Source: an uncultured Clostridia bacterium (GTDB lineage: Bacteria > Bacillota > Clostridia > Lachnospirales > Anaerotignaceae). Taken from it: 64,000 nucleotides of DNA. The position numbers were made by a program, and so were the translations under genes. The stretch spans positions 1-64,000 of the forward strand of contig CALWGF010000007.1 of NCBI GenBank assembly GCA_944379995.1. Reading direction: 5' to 3'. Shown here piece after piece: positions 43,024-52,292 of this stretch; positions within the stretch are counted from its first letter, which is position 1, and each line of letters begins with the position of its first letter. Below the pieces are notes generated by a model that worked only from the letters and a program-made list of their open reading frames with translations, was not told the origin of the DNA and did no database searches.

Positions 43024-43875
43024 ATGGATTTTTGGTTTTCAGAAAAACATACTCCAAATGTAAAAATATCTATAAGAGTTGATAAACAACTTTTTAGTAC
43101 ACAAAGTGATTTTCAAAGAATAGATGTTTTTCAATCTCCAGAGTTTGGAAGATTTTTAACTCTTGACGGATATATGATGCTTACTGAAAAAGATGAGTTT
43201 ATATATCATGAAATGATAACACATGTACCTATGGCTGTTCACCCAAATGTTAAAAATGTACTTGTAATTGGTGCTGGCGATGGTGGTGTAATAAGAGAAC
43301 TTTCAAGATATAAAGAAATAGAAAAAATTGATATGGTTGAAATTGATGAAGAGGTTGTAAGAGTGTGTAAAGAATATTTACCAAAAACAGCCTGCGGATT
43401 TGATGATGAACGTTTGAACATATATTATGAAGATGGATTAAGATTTATACGTTCTTGCAAAAATGAATATGACCTTATAATAGTAGACTCAACAGACCCT
43501 TTTGGACCAGGAGAAGGTCTTTTTACAAAAGAGTTTTATGGTAACTGTTATAAAGCATTAAAAGATGATGGTATTATGGTAAATCAGCATGAAAGTCCTT
43601 TTTATACTGAAGATGCTCTTGCAATGCAAAGAGCACATAAAAGAATTGTAGAGTCTTTTCCTATAAGTAGAGTATATCAAGCACATATACCTACATATCC
43701 TTCAGGACATTGGCTTTTTGGGTTTGCTTCAAAAAAATACCACCCACTTAAAGACTTAAACGAAGAAAAATGGAATAAAAATAATTTTCCATGTAGATAT
43801 TATACAACAATGCTTCATAAAGGAGCTTTTTATATACCTGCATATGTAGAGGAGATGCTTAAAGATGTTGAATAG
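43024..43875 (+). CDS. speE: Spermidine synthase
   Basis: A 283-residue aminopropyltransferase moving the aminopropyl group of decarboxylated SAM to putrescine. Conserved segments are GRFLTLDGYMMLTEKDEFIYHEMITHVPMAVHPNVKNVLVIGAGDGGVIRELSRY, VEIDEEVVRVCKEYLP and LIIVDSTDPFGPGEGLFTKEFY, with the active-site aspartate in DSTDP. Its start lies 1 base after the speA stop and its 3' end overlaps speB by 11 bases, so translation is tightly coupled. It depends on SpeD from the same operon. Confidence 0.95.
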   Translation: MDFWFSEKHTPNVKISIRVDKQLFSTQSDFQRIDVFQSPEFGRFLTLDGYMMLTEKDEFIYHEMITHVPMAVHPNVKNVLVIGAGDGGVIRELSRYKEIEKIDMVEIDEEVVRVCKEYLPKTACGFDDERLNIYYEDGLRFIRSCKNEYDLIIVDSTDPFGPGEGLFTKEFYGNCYKALKDDGIMVNQHESPFYTEDALAMQRAHKRIVESFPISRVYQAHIPTYPSGHWLFGFASKKYHPLKDLNEEKWNKNNFPCRYYTTMLHKGAFYIPAYVEEMLKDVE

Positions 43876-44716
43876 AAATATAGAAACATTCCTTGCTTGT
43901 GATTGTGACTATAATGATGCTGATATTGTACTTTTTGGAGCACCTTTTGACTCAACAACATCATTTCGTCCGGGAACAAGATTTGGCAGTAGTGCTATAA
44001 GACATGAGTCTTTTGGTCTTGAAAGTTATAGCCCATATCAAGATAAAGATTTATTAGATAAAAATATTTTTGATAGTGGTGATTTAGAACTTTCATTTGG
44101 TATTACTGAAAATGCACTTGCTGATATAGAAGAAAGAACAGAAACAATACTTAATGATAAAAAAATACCTTTTATGATTGGTGGAGAACATCTTGTAACA
44201 CTTGGGGCTTTTAGGGCTGTTTCAAAAAAATATGAAGACGTTCATATAATACATTTTGATGCACATGCTGACCTTAGAAATGATTACCTTGGAGCTGAAC
44301 TTTCTCACGCTTGTGTAATAAGAAGATGTTGGGACATTATTGGTGACGGTAAAATATATCAGTTTGGAATACGTTCTGGAGATAGAGAAGAATTTCGTTG
44401 GGGTAGTGAACATATAACAACAAATAAATTTAATTTTGATACACTTGAAGAAGTTGTTAAAAAATTAAAAGGAAAACCTATATATTTTACAGTAGACCTT
44501 GATGTTTTAGACCCTTCTGTATTTCCAGGAACAGGAACACCAGAAGCTGGTGGAGTTGATTTTGATACACTTAGAAAAGCAGTAACTCTTGTATGTTCTA
44601 ATTGTAATATAGTTGGCTGTGATGTAAATGAGTTAAGTCCTCATTATGACCAAAGTGGTGCATCAACAGCAGTAGCTTGTAAAATAGTAAGAGAAATGCT
44701 TCTTGCAATTAAATAA
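43865..44716 (+). CDS. speB: Agmatinase
   Basis: A 283-residue ureohydrolase that splits agmatine to putrescine and urea. The dinuclear manganese ligands are all visible: GGEHLVTLG, IHFDAHADLRNDY and FTVDLDVLDPSVFPGTGTPEAGG. Together with the upstream arginine decarboxylase it completes the agmatine route to putrescine, with no need for ornithine decarboxylase. The start overlaps the end of speE by 11 bases and the start of the next gene is 28 bases downstream. Confidence 0.95.
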   Translation: MLNRNIETFLACDCDYNDADIVLFGAPFDSTTSFRPGTRFGSSAIRHESFGLESYSPYQDKDLLDKNIFDSGDLELSFGITENALADIEERTETILNDKKIPFMIGGEHLVTLGAFRAVSKKYEDVHIIHFDAHADLRNDYLGAELSHACVIRRCWDIIGDGKIYQFGIRSGDREEFRWGSEHITTNKFNFDTLEEVVKKLKGKPIYFTVDLDVLDPSVFPGTGTPEAGGVDFDTLRKAVTLVCSNCNIVGCDVNELSPHYDQSGASTAVACKIVREMLLAIK

Positions 44717-44744
44717 AAATTTATATTTAGGAGGATTTTTAAAA

Positions 44745-45947
44745 ATGGGTAGAGTTTTAATAATTGGTTGTGGAGGCGTTGCTTCCGTTGCAATTCAAAA
44801 ATGTTGTCAAAATAGTGAAGTTTTTGAAGAAATATGTATCGCAAGCCGTACAGTATCAAAATGTGATGCATTAAAAGCAAAAATCGAAAATACAACAAAA
44901 ACAAAAATAACAACAGCACAGCTTGATGCTGATAATACAGATGATATTATAGCTTTAATAAATGAATATAAACCAGATGCAGTTTTAAATCTTGCACTTC
45001 CATATCAAGACCTTACAATAATGGACGCTTGTCTTGCAACAAAAACACATTATATTGACACAGCAAACTATGAACCTAAAGATACAGCAAAATTTGAATA
45101 TAGCTGGCAATGGGCATATCGTGAAAGATTTAAAGAGGCAGGTATAACAGCTATTCTTGGTAGTGGTTTTGACCCTGGTGTAACAAGTGTATTCTCTGCT
45201 TATGCACTTAAACATCATTTTGATGAAATAAATTACATAGATATTCTTGATTGTAATGGTGGTGACCATGGTTATCCATTTGCAACAAATTTCAATCCTG
45301 AAATAAATATTCGTGAAGTATCTGCAAAAGGTTCATATTGGGAAAATGGTTATTGGGTAGAAACAGAACCAATGGAAATAAAAAGAGTATATAACTTTGA
45401 TGAAGTAGGTGAAAAAGATATGTATCTTCTTCACCATGAAGAAATAGAGTCTCTTGCTCTCAATATTCCTGGAATAAAAAGAATTCGTTTCTTTATGACA
45501 TTTGGACAGAGTTATCTTACACACCTTAAATGTCTTGAAAATGTAGGTATGACATCAATAGAACCTATTATGTTTGAAGGAAAAGAAATAATACCTCTTC
45601 AGTTCTTAAAAGCTGTTCTTCCTGACCCAGCTTCTTTAGGACCACGTACAGTAGGTAAAACAAATATAGGTTGTATATTCCAAGGTAAAAAAGACGGAAA
45701 AGAAAAAACATATTATCTTTATAATGTATGTGACCATCAGGAATGTTATAAAGAACTTGGTTCACAGGCTATATCATATACAACAGGTGTACCAGCTATG
45801 ATAGGGACAATGCTTGTGCTTAAAGGTCTTTGGAATAAACCAGGTGTATATAACCTTGAAGAACTTGACCCAGACCCATTTATGGAAGCGTTAAACAAAT
45901 GGGGACTTCCTTGGAAAGAATCATTTAATCCGGAGCTTGTAGACTAA
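44745..45947 (+). CDS. Carboxy(nor)spermidine synthase (saccharopine dehydrogenase-like)
   Basis: A 400-residue NAD(P)H-dependent enzyme of the LYS1/saccharopine dehydrogenase family, with Rossmann motif RVLIIGCGGVASVAIQKCC at the N-terminus, LNLALPYQDLTIMDACLATKTHYIDTANYEP and GSGFDPGVTSVFSAYALKHHF. Next to nspC this identifies it as carboxyspermidine/carboxynorspermidine dehydrogenase, which condenses aspartate semialdehyde with putrescine or diaminopropane. The ATG at 44745 has TAGGAGGA upstream; an in-frame ATG 14 codons earlier overlaps speB without such a site. The stop overlaps the nspC start (TAATG). Confidence 0.93.
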   Translation: MGRVLIIGCGGVASVAIQKCCQNSEVFEEICIASRTVSKCDALKAKIENTTKTKITTAQLDADNTDDIIALINEYKPDAVLNLALPYQDLTIMDACLATKTHYIDTANYEPKDTAKFEYSWQWAYRERFKEAGITAILGSGFDPGVTSVFSAYALKHHFDEINYIDILDCNGGDHGYPFATNFNPEINIREVSAKGSYWENGYWVETEPMEIKRVYNFDEVGEKDMYLLHHEEIESLALNIPGIKRIRFFMTFGQSYLTHLKCLENVGMTSIEPIMFEGKEIIPLQFLKAVLPDPASLGPRTVGKTNIGCIFQGKKDGKEKTYYLYNVCDHQECYKELGSQAISYTTGVPAMIGTMLVLKGLWNKPGVYNLEELDPDPFMEALNKWGLPWKESFNPELVD

Positions 45948-47068
45948 TGAATAAAGAAATTAGAACACCATATTTTTTGATAGATGAAAATAAACTTATT
46001 AAAAATCTTGAAATATTAAAAGATGTTTCAGAAAAATCAGGAGCAAAAATACTTCTTGCTCAAAAGGCTTTTTCAATGTACTCTGTATATCCGCTTATAA
46101 GTAAATATCTTTATGGTTCAACTGCAAGCGGACTTTATGAGGCAAAACTTGGTGCAGAAGAATTTGGTGGAGAAACTCATGTTTTTTCGCCAGCATATAG
46201 AGAAGATGAGTTTAATGAAATACTTAAGTATGCTGACCATATAGTATTTAATTCTTGTAAACAAGTTGAAAAATATGGACAAAAAGCAAAAAAATTTAAA
46301 AAATCAATAGGACTTAGAGTAAATCCGGAGTGTTCTACACAAGAAGGACATGAAATATATGACCCTTGTGCTTTTGGTTCAAGACTTGGAGCAACAATAA
46401 GTAATTTTGATGAAAAAGTACTTGATATTATAGATGGACTTCATTTTCATACACTTTGTGAACAAAATTCTGATGACCTTAAAACAACAGTAGATGCTTT
46501 CGAAGAGAAATTTGGTAAGTATATAAAAGGTCTTAAATGGTTAAACATTGGAGGAGGACATCATATTACAAGAGATGATTATGACAGAGAACTTCTTATT
46601 AATATTGTAAAATATTTAAAAGAAAAATATAATGTTGAAGTATATATTGAGCCGGGAGAAGCTGTTGTATTAAATGCAGGTTATCTTGTTTCTGAAGTTC
46701 TTGAAATAGTTAATAATGGTATTGATATTGCAATACTTGATACATCTGCTGCTTGTCATATGCCTGATGTAATAGAAATGCCATATAGACCACCTGTAAA
46801 ATATAGTGGTAAGCCAAAAGAAAAGAAATATACATATAGATTTGCTGGAGGAACTTGTCTTGCAGGTGATGTTATGGGAGATTATTCTTTTGATAAGCCT
46901 TTAAATGAAGGTGAGAAGGTTATATTTGAAGATATGGCACTTTATACAATGGTAAAAACAAATACTTTTAATGGTATGCCCCTTCCTCAAATAGTACTTG
47001 AAAAAACAGATGGTACTTTACAGCTTATAAAATCATTTGATTATAATGATTTTAAATGTAGACTTTAA
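45947..47068 (+). CDS. nspC: Carboxy(nor)spermidine decarboxylase
   Basis: A 373-residue PLP decarboxylase of the alanine-racemase fold, which turns carboxyspermidine (or carboxynorspermidine) into spermidine (norspermidine). RTPYFLIDENKLIKNLEIL leads to the PLP lysine in AKILLAQKAFSMYSVYP near residue 41; GLHFHTLCEQNSDDL, LNIGGGHHITRDDYD and EPGEAVVLNAGYLV are further family motifs, and CLAGDVMGDYSF carries the cross-subunit cysteine region. It overlaps the preceding gene and ends the operon at a terminator. Which polyamine is made cannot be read from sequence, but putrescine supply from SpeA/SpeB favours spermidine. Confidence 0.94.
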   Translation: MNKEIRTPYFLIDENKLIKNLEILKDVSEKSGAKILLAQKAFSMYSVYPLISKYLYGSTASGLYEAKLGAEEFGGETHVFSPAYREDEFNEILKYADHIVFNSCKQVEKYGQKAKKFKKSIGLRVNPECSTQEGHEIYDPCAFGSRLGATISNFDEKVLDIIDGLHFHTLCEQNSDDLKTTVDAFEEKFGKYIKGLKWLNIGGGHHITRDDYDRELLINIVKYLKEKYNVEVYIEPGEAVVLNAGYLVSEVLEIVNNGIDIAILDTSAACHMPDVIEMPYRPPVKYSGKPKEKKYTYRFAGGTCLAGDVMGDYSFDKPLNEGEKVIFEDMALYTMVKTNTFNGMPLPQIVLEKTDGTLQLIKSFDYNDFKCRL

Positions 47069-47076
47069 TATAAATT

Positions 47077-47105
47077 AAGGTTTGGAGAAATCCGAACCTT
47101 TTTTT
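47077..47105 (+). terminator. Terminator of the polyamine operon
   Basis: AAGGTTTGGA / TCCGAACCTT stem (one G-U) with GAAA loop and a T7 run, 8 bases after the nspC stop. Confidence 0.88.
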
Positions 47106-47174
47106 GTTGCCTATAAATGATGTAGATGTTAATATTTATATAATATTAGTTTTATTTTATGGGGTGGTTGTACG

Positions 47175-47992
47175 ATGAATAAAGAACAAATAAAACTTCT
47201 TAATTCTAAACTTGAAAATAGTTATTATGATTATATTGAAACTGATGATATAAATATTTTAGCTTATATGACAGAAATTATATATGCACTAGTTAAAGAA
47301 TATGAAATACCTATTTGTGAATTTGAAAATATAAAGTCAGAAAAAAGAAAAGATGTGGCTTCTCTTAATATATTTTCAGAAAGTTCAGGTGGTTGTAATT
47401 TGAATGATATTGAAAAAATGAAAAAAGCAAAAATTTATGTTCATAAAATGGCGGAAGGTATTGACCCAATTACAGATATAAAAATAGAAAATAATAATAT
47501 TTTAAATAATACAGCTATTAAAAATTGTCTTTTTTATATTGAGAGAATATTAGATGAAGTTATAAAAAATAATGGTATTAAATCAAAAAATGGTACAAAA
47601 AAAAAGAACCTTTCTATATTACAGAAGAACAAATTAAAAAAGTAATAATATCTGAATTACCTATATCAATAAGTGTTTTTTGTAGAAATGTTAATAAAGT
47701 TATTGATACTGATGTTTATAAAAAGTTTGATTATAAAAAAGTAGTAGAATGGCTTATTGATAATGGTCTTTTAAAATATTCTCAAAATAAAGATGGAAGT
47801 TATATAAAAAGAATAACTGAAACAGCTAAATATATAGGTATGATGGAAGAAAATAGAGTTAATATGACTGGTAAAGAATATATGGTTATACTTTATAATA
47901 GAAAAGCACAACAGTTTATACTTGATAATATTTATAATATAATAAATTCTAAAAATATAGATATGTTTATTGTTGAAGAACAAAATATTTGA
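47175..47992 (+). CDS. Conserved hypothetical gene split by a frameshift at an A9 run
   Basis: The first frame gives 143 good codons and then, at A9 (47597-47605), runs into a poor tail that stops at 47645. The -1 frame is open from the same run for 128 codons (KEPFYITEEQIKKVIISELPIS...MFIVEEQNI) to a stop at 47990. Both parts have protein-like composition, so the intact product would have about 272 residues, including KMAEGIDPITDIKIENNNILNNTAIKNCLFYIERILDEVI and TGKEYMVILYNRKAQQFIL. The junction is AAA-AAA-AAG-GAA, containing the dnaX-type slippery A-AAA-AAG. It could be expressed by slippage, be a pseudogene or carry a sequencing error. Function is not recognised. GGGGTGG precedes the ATG. 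Confidence 0.7.
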
Positions 47993-48000
47993 TATATATA

Positions 48001-48028
48001 AAAGGTTCAGAAAAATCCGAACCTTTTA
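48001..48028. terminator. Terminator between convergent genes
   Basis: AAAGGTTC / GAACCTTT stem followed by T's on both strands, between the split gene and the minus-strand gene at 48031. It resembles the hairpin after nspC. Confidence 0.75.
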
Positions 48029-48030
48029 TA

Positions 48031-49701
48031 TTACTTTGAATTTATATTTATTATACCACTTTCGTCCCAATCAACATTAAATCCAATATTTGAGCCTAAA
48101 TCTCTTAATTTATAGAAATTATTTCCTTCAATTTTATATGTGTCAAGATATACATATTTTCCATTTATATAAAGATTATCTGTTGATGTAACAGCAGTTT
48201 TAGCTTCTCCGTTACCAAGTTGAAGTTCATTTCCAACAGCTTCATATTTAGATGAAGGTGTAATGTTTATAGCACATTTTTGTTCGTCCCAATCAACAGC
48301 AAACTGGCTTGTTGTTCCGTTTAATGCAACGGCAATATCTCTAAGTTTAAAATAATTATAACCATCAATATTGTATGATTCAAAAATCATAGGAATACCA
48401 TTTACCATAACAGTATCTGTTGTAGGTAAAGATGTTACTGTTTTTATTTCAATAGAAGGTTTTTCATCTGTTGTTGGAGTTTCTACAACAGTATTATTAT
48501 TATCAGGTGTTGTATTTGGAGTTTCTGTTACTGTATTGTCAGGTATTGTTGTATTTGTTGATGAAGAACTATTATAATAAGCAGTTATTTTATCTGTACA
48601 ACCTTGTCTATTGTCAAATATATCTTTTGCAGAGAAGAAGAAACTACCACTTACTTGAGGATATTTTTCATTAATTTTAAGTTGTGTATCAATTTGAGCT
48701 GCAACAACATCTTTATAAAGTGCTTGACCTATATAGAGTTTTATATTAGTTCCGCTTACTTCATTAGACCACCATTTAACAAGTGTTTCATAATCAGCAG
48801 CACTGTTTCCTGTTTCCCAATAAATTTGAGGTACAATATAATCAACTGTTCCAGATTTTATCCAAGAACGCACATCTGAAAATACTGAATAATAACATTC
48901 TTGTCCTTTTGTAGCTGAACCTGTTGGGTCAGATGTATTATTTTTCCATATACCTGTTGGACTTATTCCAAAAACAACTGATGGCTTAATAGATTTTATA
49001 GTGTTATATACCATTGAAACCATTTCATCAACATTTTGTCTTCTTGCATTTGCAACAGCACCATCACGTGTTTCACCTTCTGGAAGAGGGTAGTTTGCAG
49101 GATAAAAATAGTCATCAAAATGTATTCCATCAACATTATAATTTTGTACTATTTCTGCAACAGTTGCTTTAATATGTTCTTTTACTTCTGTAAGGTCTGG
49201 ATTATAATAGAGTGCTGAATTATATTCTATAAGCCACTCTGGGTGAAGTCTTGCAGGGTGATTTGCACTAAGTACAGAAGTATCAGTTCCCCAAGTTGTT
49301 ACTCTATATGGATTAAGCCAAGCGTGAAGTTCCATACCTCTTTTATGAGCTTCTTCAATAGCAAATTGAAGTGGGTCGTATCCTGGATAAAGTCCTTGTG
49401 TACCTGTTAAAACATCAGACCAAGGATTTATATTTGATTGATAAAGAGCATCACCTTTAGGACGCACTTGTACAATAACAGTATTTATACCTGCTGTTTT
49501 TAAAGTATCAAGTTTTGTAATAAGTTCTTGTTTTTGTGCTTCTGCATTTCCTTTTGTTGATGTTGAAGGAAAATCAGAATTATATACTGTTGTAATCCAT
49601 ACAGCCCTCATTTCTTTAGAATTTGGTTCTGCAAAAACATTTATTGTAAATGATGAAATAATCATTATAAGTGTAAGCAGAATTGTTATAATTTTTTTCA
49701 T
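48031..49701 (-). CDS. Secreted glycoside hydrolase-like protein (GHL10/DUF187) with C-terminal stalk repeats
   Basis: A 556-residue exported protein. A signal peptide (MKKIITILLTLIMIISSFTINVFA) is followed by a TIM-barrel GHL10/YngK-like domain: MRAVWITTVYNSDFPS, AGINTVIVQVRPKGDALYQSNINPWSDVLTGTQG, HAWLNPYRV, VDGIHFDDYFYP and YIVPQIYWE. After a Thr/Pro/Asn linker come two copies of a copper-amine-oxidase-N-like stalk unit (FKLRDIAVALN...DWDEQK, FYKLRDLGSNI...DWDESG) often found in surface proteins of Firmicutes. Family members are thought to act on cell-wall or other polysaccharides; the substrate is unknown. GGAGGAATT precedes the ATG. Confidence 0.88.
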   Translation of the reverse strand: MKKIITILLTLIMIISSFTINVFAEPNSKEMRAVWITTVYNSDFPSTSTKGNAEAQKQELITKLDTLKTAGINTVIVQVRPKGDALYQSNINPWSDVLTGTQGLYPGYDPLQFAIEEAHKRGMELHAWLNPYRVTTWGTDTSVLSANHPARLHPEWLIEYNSALYYNPDLTEVKEHIKATVAEIVQNYNVDGIHFDDYFYPANYPLPEGETRDGAVANARRQNVDEMVSMVYNTIKSIKPSVVFGISPTGIWKNNTSDPTGSATKGQECYYSVFSDVRSWIKSGTVDYIVPQIYWETGNSAADYETLVKWWSNEVSGTNIKLYIGQALYKDVVAAQIDTQLKINEKYPQVSGSFFFSAKDIFDNRQGCTDKITAYYNSSSSTNTTIPDNTVTETPNTTPDNNNTVVETPTTDEKPSIEIKTVTSLPTTDTVMVNGIPMIFESYNIDGYNYFKLRDIAVALNGTTSQFAVDWDEQKCAINITPSSKYEAVGNELQLGNGEAKTAVTSTDNLYINGKYVYLDTYKIEGNNFYKLRDLGSNIGFNVDWDESGIININSK

Positions 49702-49799
49702 TTTATAAATTCCTCCTTTTTATTTTTATGACGTTTTAAAATATTATTTTGTTTCATAATTTTATCATACAATTTATTACATGTACATAAAAAACAAAT

Positions 49800-49828
49800 T
49801 TGAACATTAATGATATGTAATATATAAT
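49800..49828 (+). promoter_or_regulatory. Promoter of recJ-apt
   Basis: TTGAAC (49800-49805), 17-base spacer, perfect TATAAT (49823-49828), about 20 bases before the recJ start. Confidence 0.55.
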
Positions 49829-49849
49829 ATTTTATAGGTGGTGAATGAT

Positions 49850-51619
49850 TTGAAAAGATGGGTTCTTAAAAGAAATAAAGTAGATTTAAAAAAAATGGGT
49901 GATGCATTAAATATAAGTGACATTACAGCTTGTGTAATGGCTAATAGAGGAATAGGAACATATAATGATGCAATTAATTTTATAAATTGCGATTTAGATG
50001 CTCTTTCTGATATATCTTTAATGAAAGATGTGAAAAAAAGTTTTGATATTATAAGTGAAAAAATTAAAAGTGGTAAAAAAATAGCTATTTATGGAGACTA
50101 TGATGTTGATGGTGTTATGAGTACTGTTATACTTTATAGTGGAATAAAAGAATGTGGTGGAAATGTAATATATTATACACCTGATAGACAAAAAGAAGGA
50201 TATGGACTTAATATAGATGCTATAAATAAATTATATGAAAATGGTGTTGATACTATTTTTACTTGTGATAATGGTATAGCTGCTTTTGATGAAATAAAGT
50301 TAGCTAAAGAACTTGGAATGACAGTTGTTGTTTTAGACCATCATGAACCGGCTTTTGATGAAAATAGAAAAGATATTTTGCCTTGTGCTGATGCTATAAT
50401 AGACCCTAAACAAAAAGATTGTGAATATAAATTTAAAAAAATGTGTGCTGGAGGACTTGCATATAGATTTATAATGTATCTTTTTGAACATATGAATATT
50501 GAAACTAAAAAAGCAGATGAATATATTACATTTGCAGGTATAGCTACAATATGTGATATAGTAGACCTTTTATCTGAAAACAGAATAATAGCAAAAAATG
50601 CACTTAATATTATTAATAATACTAAAAATAAAGGATTAAAAGCACTTATACATATATGTGACCTTGTTGATAAAAAAATAAATGAATATCATATAGGATT
50701 TATAATAGGACCTTGTATAAATGCAACAGGAAGACTTGAAAATGCTAAACTTTCAGTAGAGCTTTTTATAGAGGAAGATATAGAAAAAACCTATGACCTT
50801 GCAAAAAAACTTGTTTATCTTAATAGTGAAAGAAAAGACCTTACTATAAAAGCAGCAGAAGAAGCTATTGAATATATTGAAAATACTTCTCTTAAAAAAG
50901 ATAATGTGCTTGTAGTATATAATGAAGAAATACATGAAAGTGTTGCTGGTATAGTTGCAGGAAGAATAAAAGAAAGATTTTATAAACCTGTAATTGTTAT
51001 AACAAATACAGAAGATGAAAATATTGCAAAAGGCTCCGGAAGAAGTATTGAAAGTTATAATATATTTGAAGAACTTCTTAAATGTAAAGAACTTTTTATA
51101 AAATTTGGTGGTCACCCTATGGCAGCAGGACTATCTCTTAAAAAAGAAAATATAGATTTGTTGAGAAATATGTTAAATGAAAATTCAACACTTACAGAAG
51201 AAGACCTTACACCTGTTATAAAAATAGAAAAACAACTTGATATAGATGATATAAATATGAATATTGCAGAAGAATTAAATATACTTGCACCTTTTGGAAA
51301 AGAAAATACAGCACCTCTTTTTGGTTCAAAAAAAGTTTTGGTTGAAAAAATATATCTTATAGGTAAAGAAAAAAATATAATTAAATTTATGTTTAAAACA
51401 GGTACTTTTGGAGAAAGAATAAATGGAATATCATTTGACTGTTTTGATGATTTTGTAAAACAAACAAAACATTTGTATGGAGATGAAATCTGTGATAGAA
51501 TACTAAGCGGAAATCGTGCTGATATTTATTTGGATATAATATATTCAATAGGTATAAATGAATATAATGGTAAAAAATCGGTACAGATTAATGTTAAAGA
51601 TTTAAGATATAGTATATAA
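49850..51619 (+). CDS. recJ: Single-stranded-DNA-specific exonuclease RecJ
   Basis: A 589-residue 5'-3' ssDNA exonuclease used in recombination and repair. DHH-family motifs are visible as IAIYGDYDVDGVMSTVIL near residue 80, TCDNGIAAFDEI, VVLDHHEPAFD near 165 and KMCAGGLAYRF; the DHHA1 domain has GSGRSIESYNIFEELLKC and KFGGHPMAAGLSLK. TTG at 49850 is chosen because AGGTGGTG lies 6 bases upstream; GTG codons at 49838 and 49841 are part of that site. apt follows after 19 bases. Confidence 0.93.
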   Translation: MKRWVLKRNKVDLKKMGDALNISDITACVMANRGIGTYNDAINFINCDLDALSDISLMKDVKKSFDIISEKIKSGKKIAIYGDYDVDGVMSTVILYSGIKECGGNVIYYTPDRQKEGYGLNIDAINKLYENGVDTIFTCDNGIAAFDEIKLAKELGMTVVVLDHHEPAFDENRKDILPCADAIIDPKQKDCEYKFKKMCAGGLAYRFIMYLFEHMNIETKKADEYITFAGIATICDIVDLLSENRIIAKNALNIINNTKNKGLKALIHICDLVDKKINEYHIGFIIGPCINATGRLENAKLSVELFIEEDIEKTYDLAKKLVYLNSERKDLTIKAAEEAIEYIENTSLKKDNVLVVYNEEIHESVAGIVAGRIKERFYKPVIVITNTEDENIAKGSGRSIESYNIFEELLKCKELFIKFGGHPMAAGLSLKKENIDLLRNMLNENSTLTEEDLTPVIKIEKQLDIDDINMNIAEELNILAPFGKENTAPLFGSKKVLVEKIYLIGKEKNIIKFMFKTGTFGERINGISFDCFDDFVKQTKHLYGDEICDRILSGNRADIYLDIIYSIGINEYNGKKSVQINVKDLRYSI

Positions 51620-51638
51620 ATTTAGGAGGAAAAATTTT

Positions 51639-52151
51639 ATGGATTTAAAATCGAAAATAAGAGATATTGTGGATTTTCCTGAAAAAGGTATAATTTTCAG
51701 AGATATAACAACACTTTTAAAGGATAATGAAGCAATGTCTTATGCTGTTGATGAAATTACAAAATGCCTTAATCCAGACGATTTTGATATTATATTAGGA
51801 CCAGAATCAAGAGGTTTTATATTTGGTATGCCTGTTGCTTATAATCTTAAAAAAGGATTTGTTCCTGTTAGAAAAAAAGGAAAACTTCCTGCAAGTGTAA
51901 GAAGTAAAGAATATTCTCTTGAATATGGTACAGCTACAATAGAAATTCATGAAGATGCAATAAGTAAAGGAACAAGAGTTGCTATAATTGATGACCTTCT
52001 TGCAACAGGTGGAACAGCAAAGGCTGTTGCTGAACTTGTTGAAGAAATGGGTGGGGTAGTTTCTTCTTTTACATTCCTTATAGAACTTAATGACCTTAAA
52101 GGTAGAGAAGTGCTTTCTGGTTATACTGTAAATTCAATAATAAATTATTAA
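51639..52151 (+). CDS. apt: Adenine phosphoribosyltransferase
   Basis: A 170-residue purine-salvage enzyme making AMP from adenine and PRPP. It begins DLKSKIRDIVDFPEKGIIFRDITTLLKD, has LGPESRGFIFGMPVAYNLKKGFVPVRKKGKLP, and the PRPP-binding motif VAIIDDLLATGGTAKAVAEL near residue 125. TTAGGAGGAAAAATTTT precedes the ATG. In many Firmicutes apt is followed directly by relA; here rplS, lepB, rbgA and five further genes lie between them. Confidence 0.96.
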   Translation: MDLKSKIRDIVDFPEKGIIFRDITTLLKDNEAMSYAVDEITKCLNPDDFDIILGPESRGFIFGMPVAYNLKKGFVPVRKKGKLPASVRSKEYSLEYGTATIEIHEDAISKGTRVAIIDDLLATGGTAKAVAELVEEMGGVVSSFTFLIELNDLKGREVLSGYTVNSIINY

Positions 52152-52181
52152 AATTTTTTTGATATTTTGTAAAAAAATATA

Positions 52182-52210
52182 TTGCAATATATTATAAGTG
52201 ATGTTATAAT
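52182..52210 (+). promoter_or_regulatory. Promoter of rplS
   Basis: TTGCAA (52182-52187), 17-base spacer, perfect TATAAT (52205-52210), placing the transcript start at the 5' edge of the L19 leader. Confidence 0.65.
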
Positions 52211-52212
52211 AA

Positions 52213-52290
52213 TGACCTGTGAGTACGGACAGTCCTCTGATACAATAAAGGTTTGTGTTAAGAATGTCTTTGAGGGAAGGAGGAAACTCA
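52213..52290 (+). ncRNA. Ribosomal protein L19 leader
   Basis: The sequence CCTGTGAGTACGGACAG, followed by TCCTCTGATACAA, then TTTGTGTTAAGAATGTC and TTTGAGGGAAGGAGG, resembles the L19 (rplS) leader of low-G+C Gram-positive bacteria, a cis-acting RNA thought to give feedback control by L19. Pairings GGACA/TGTC and CCTC/GAGG and a small internal hairpin can be drawn. It lies directly between a strong promoter and rplS. Confidence 0.75.
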
Positions 52291-52292
52291 AA

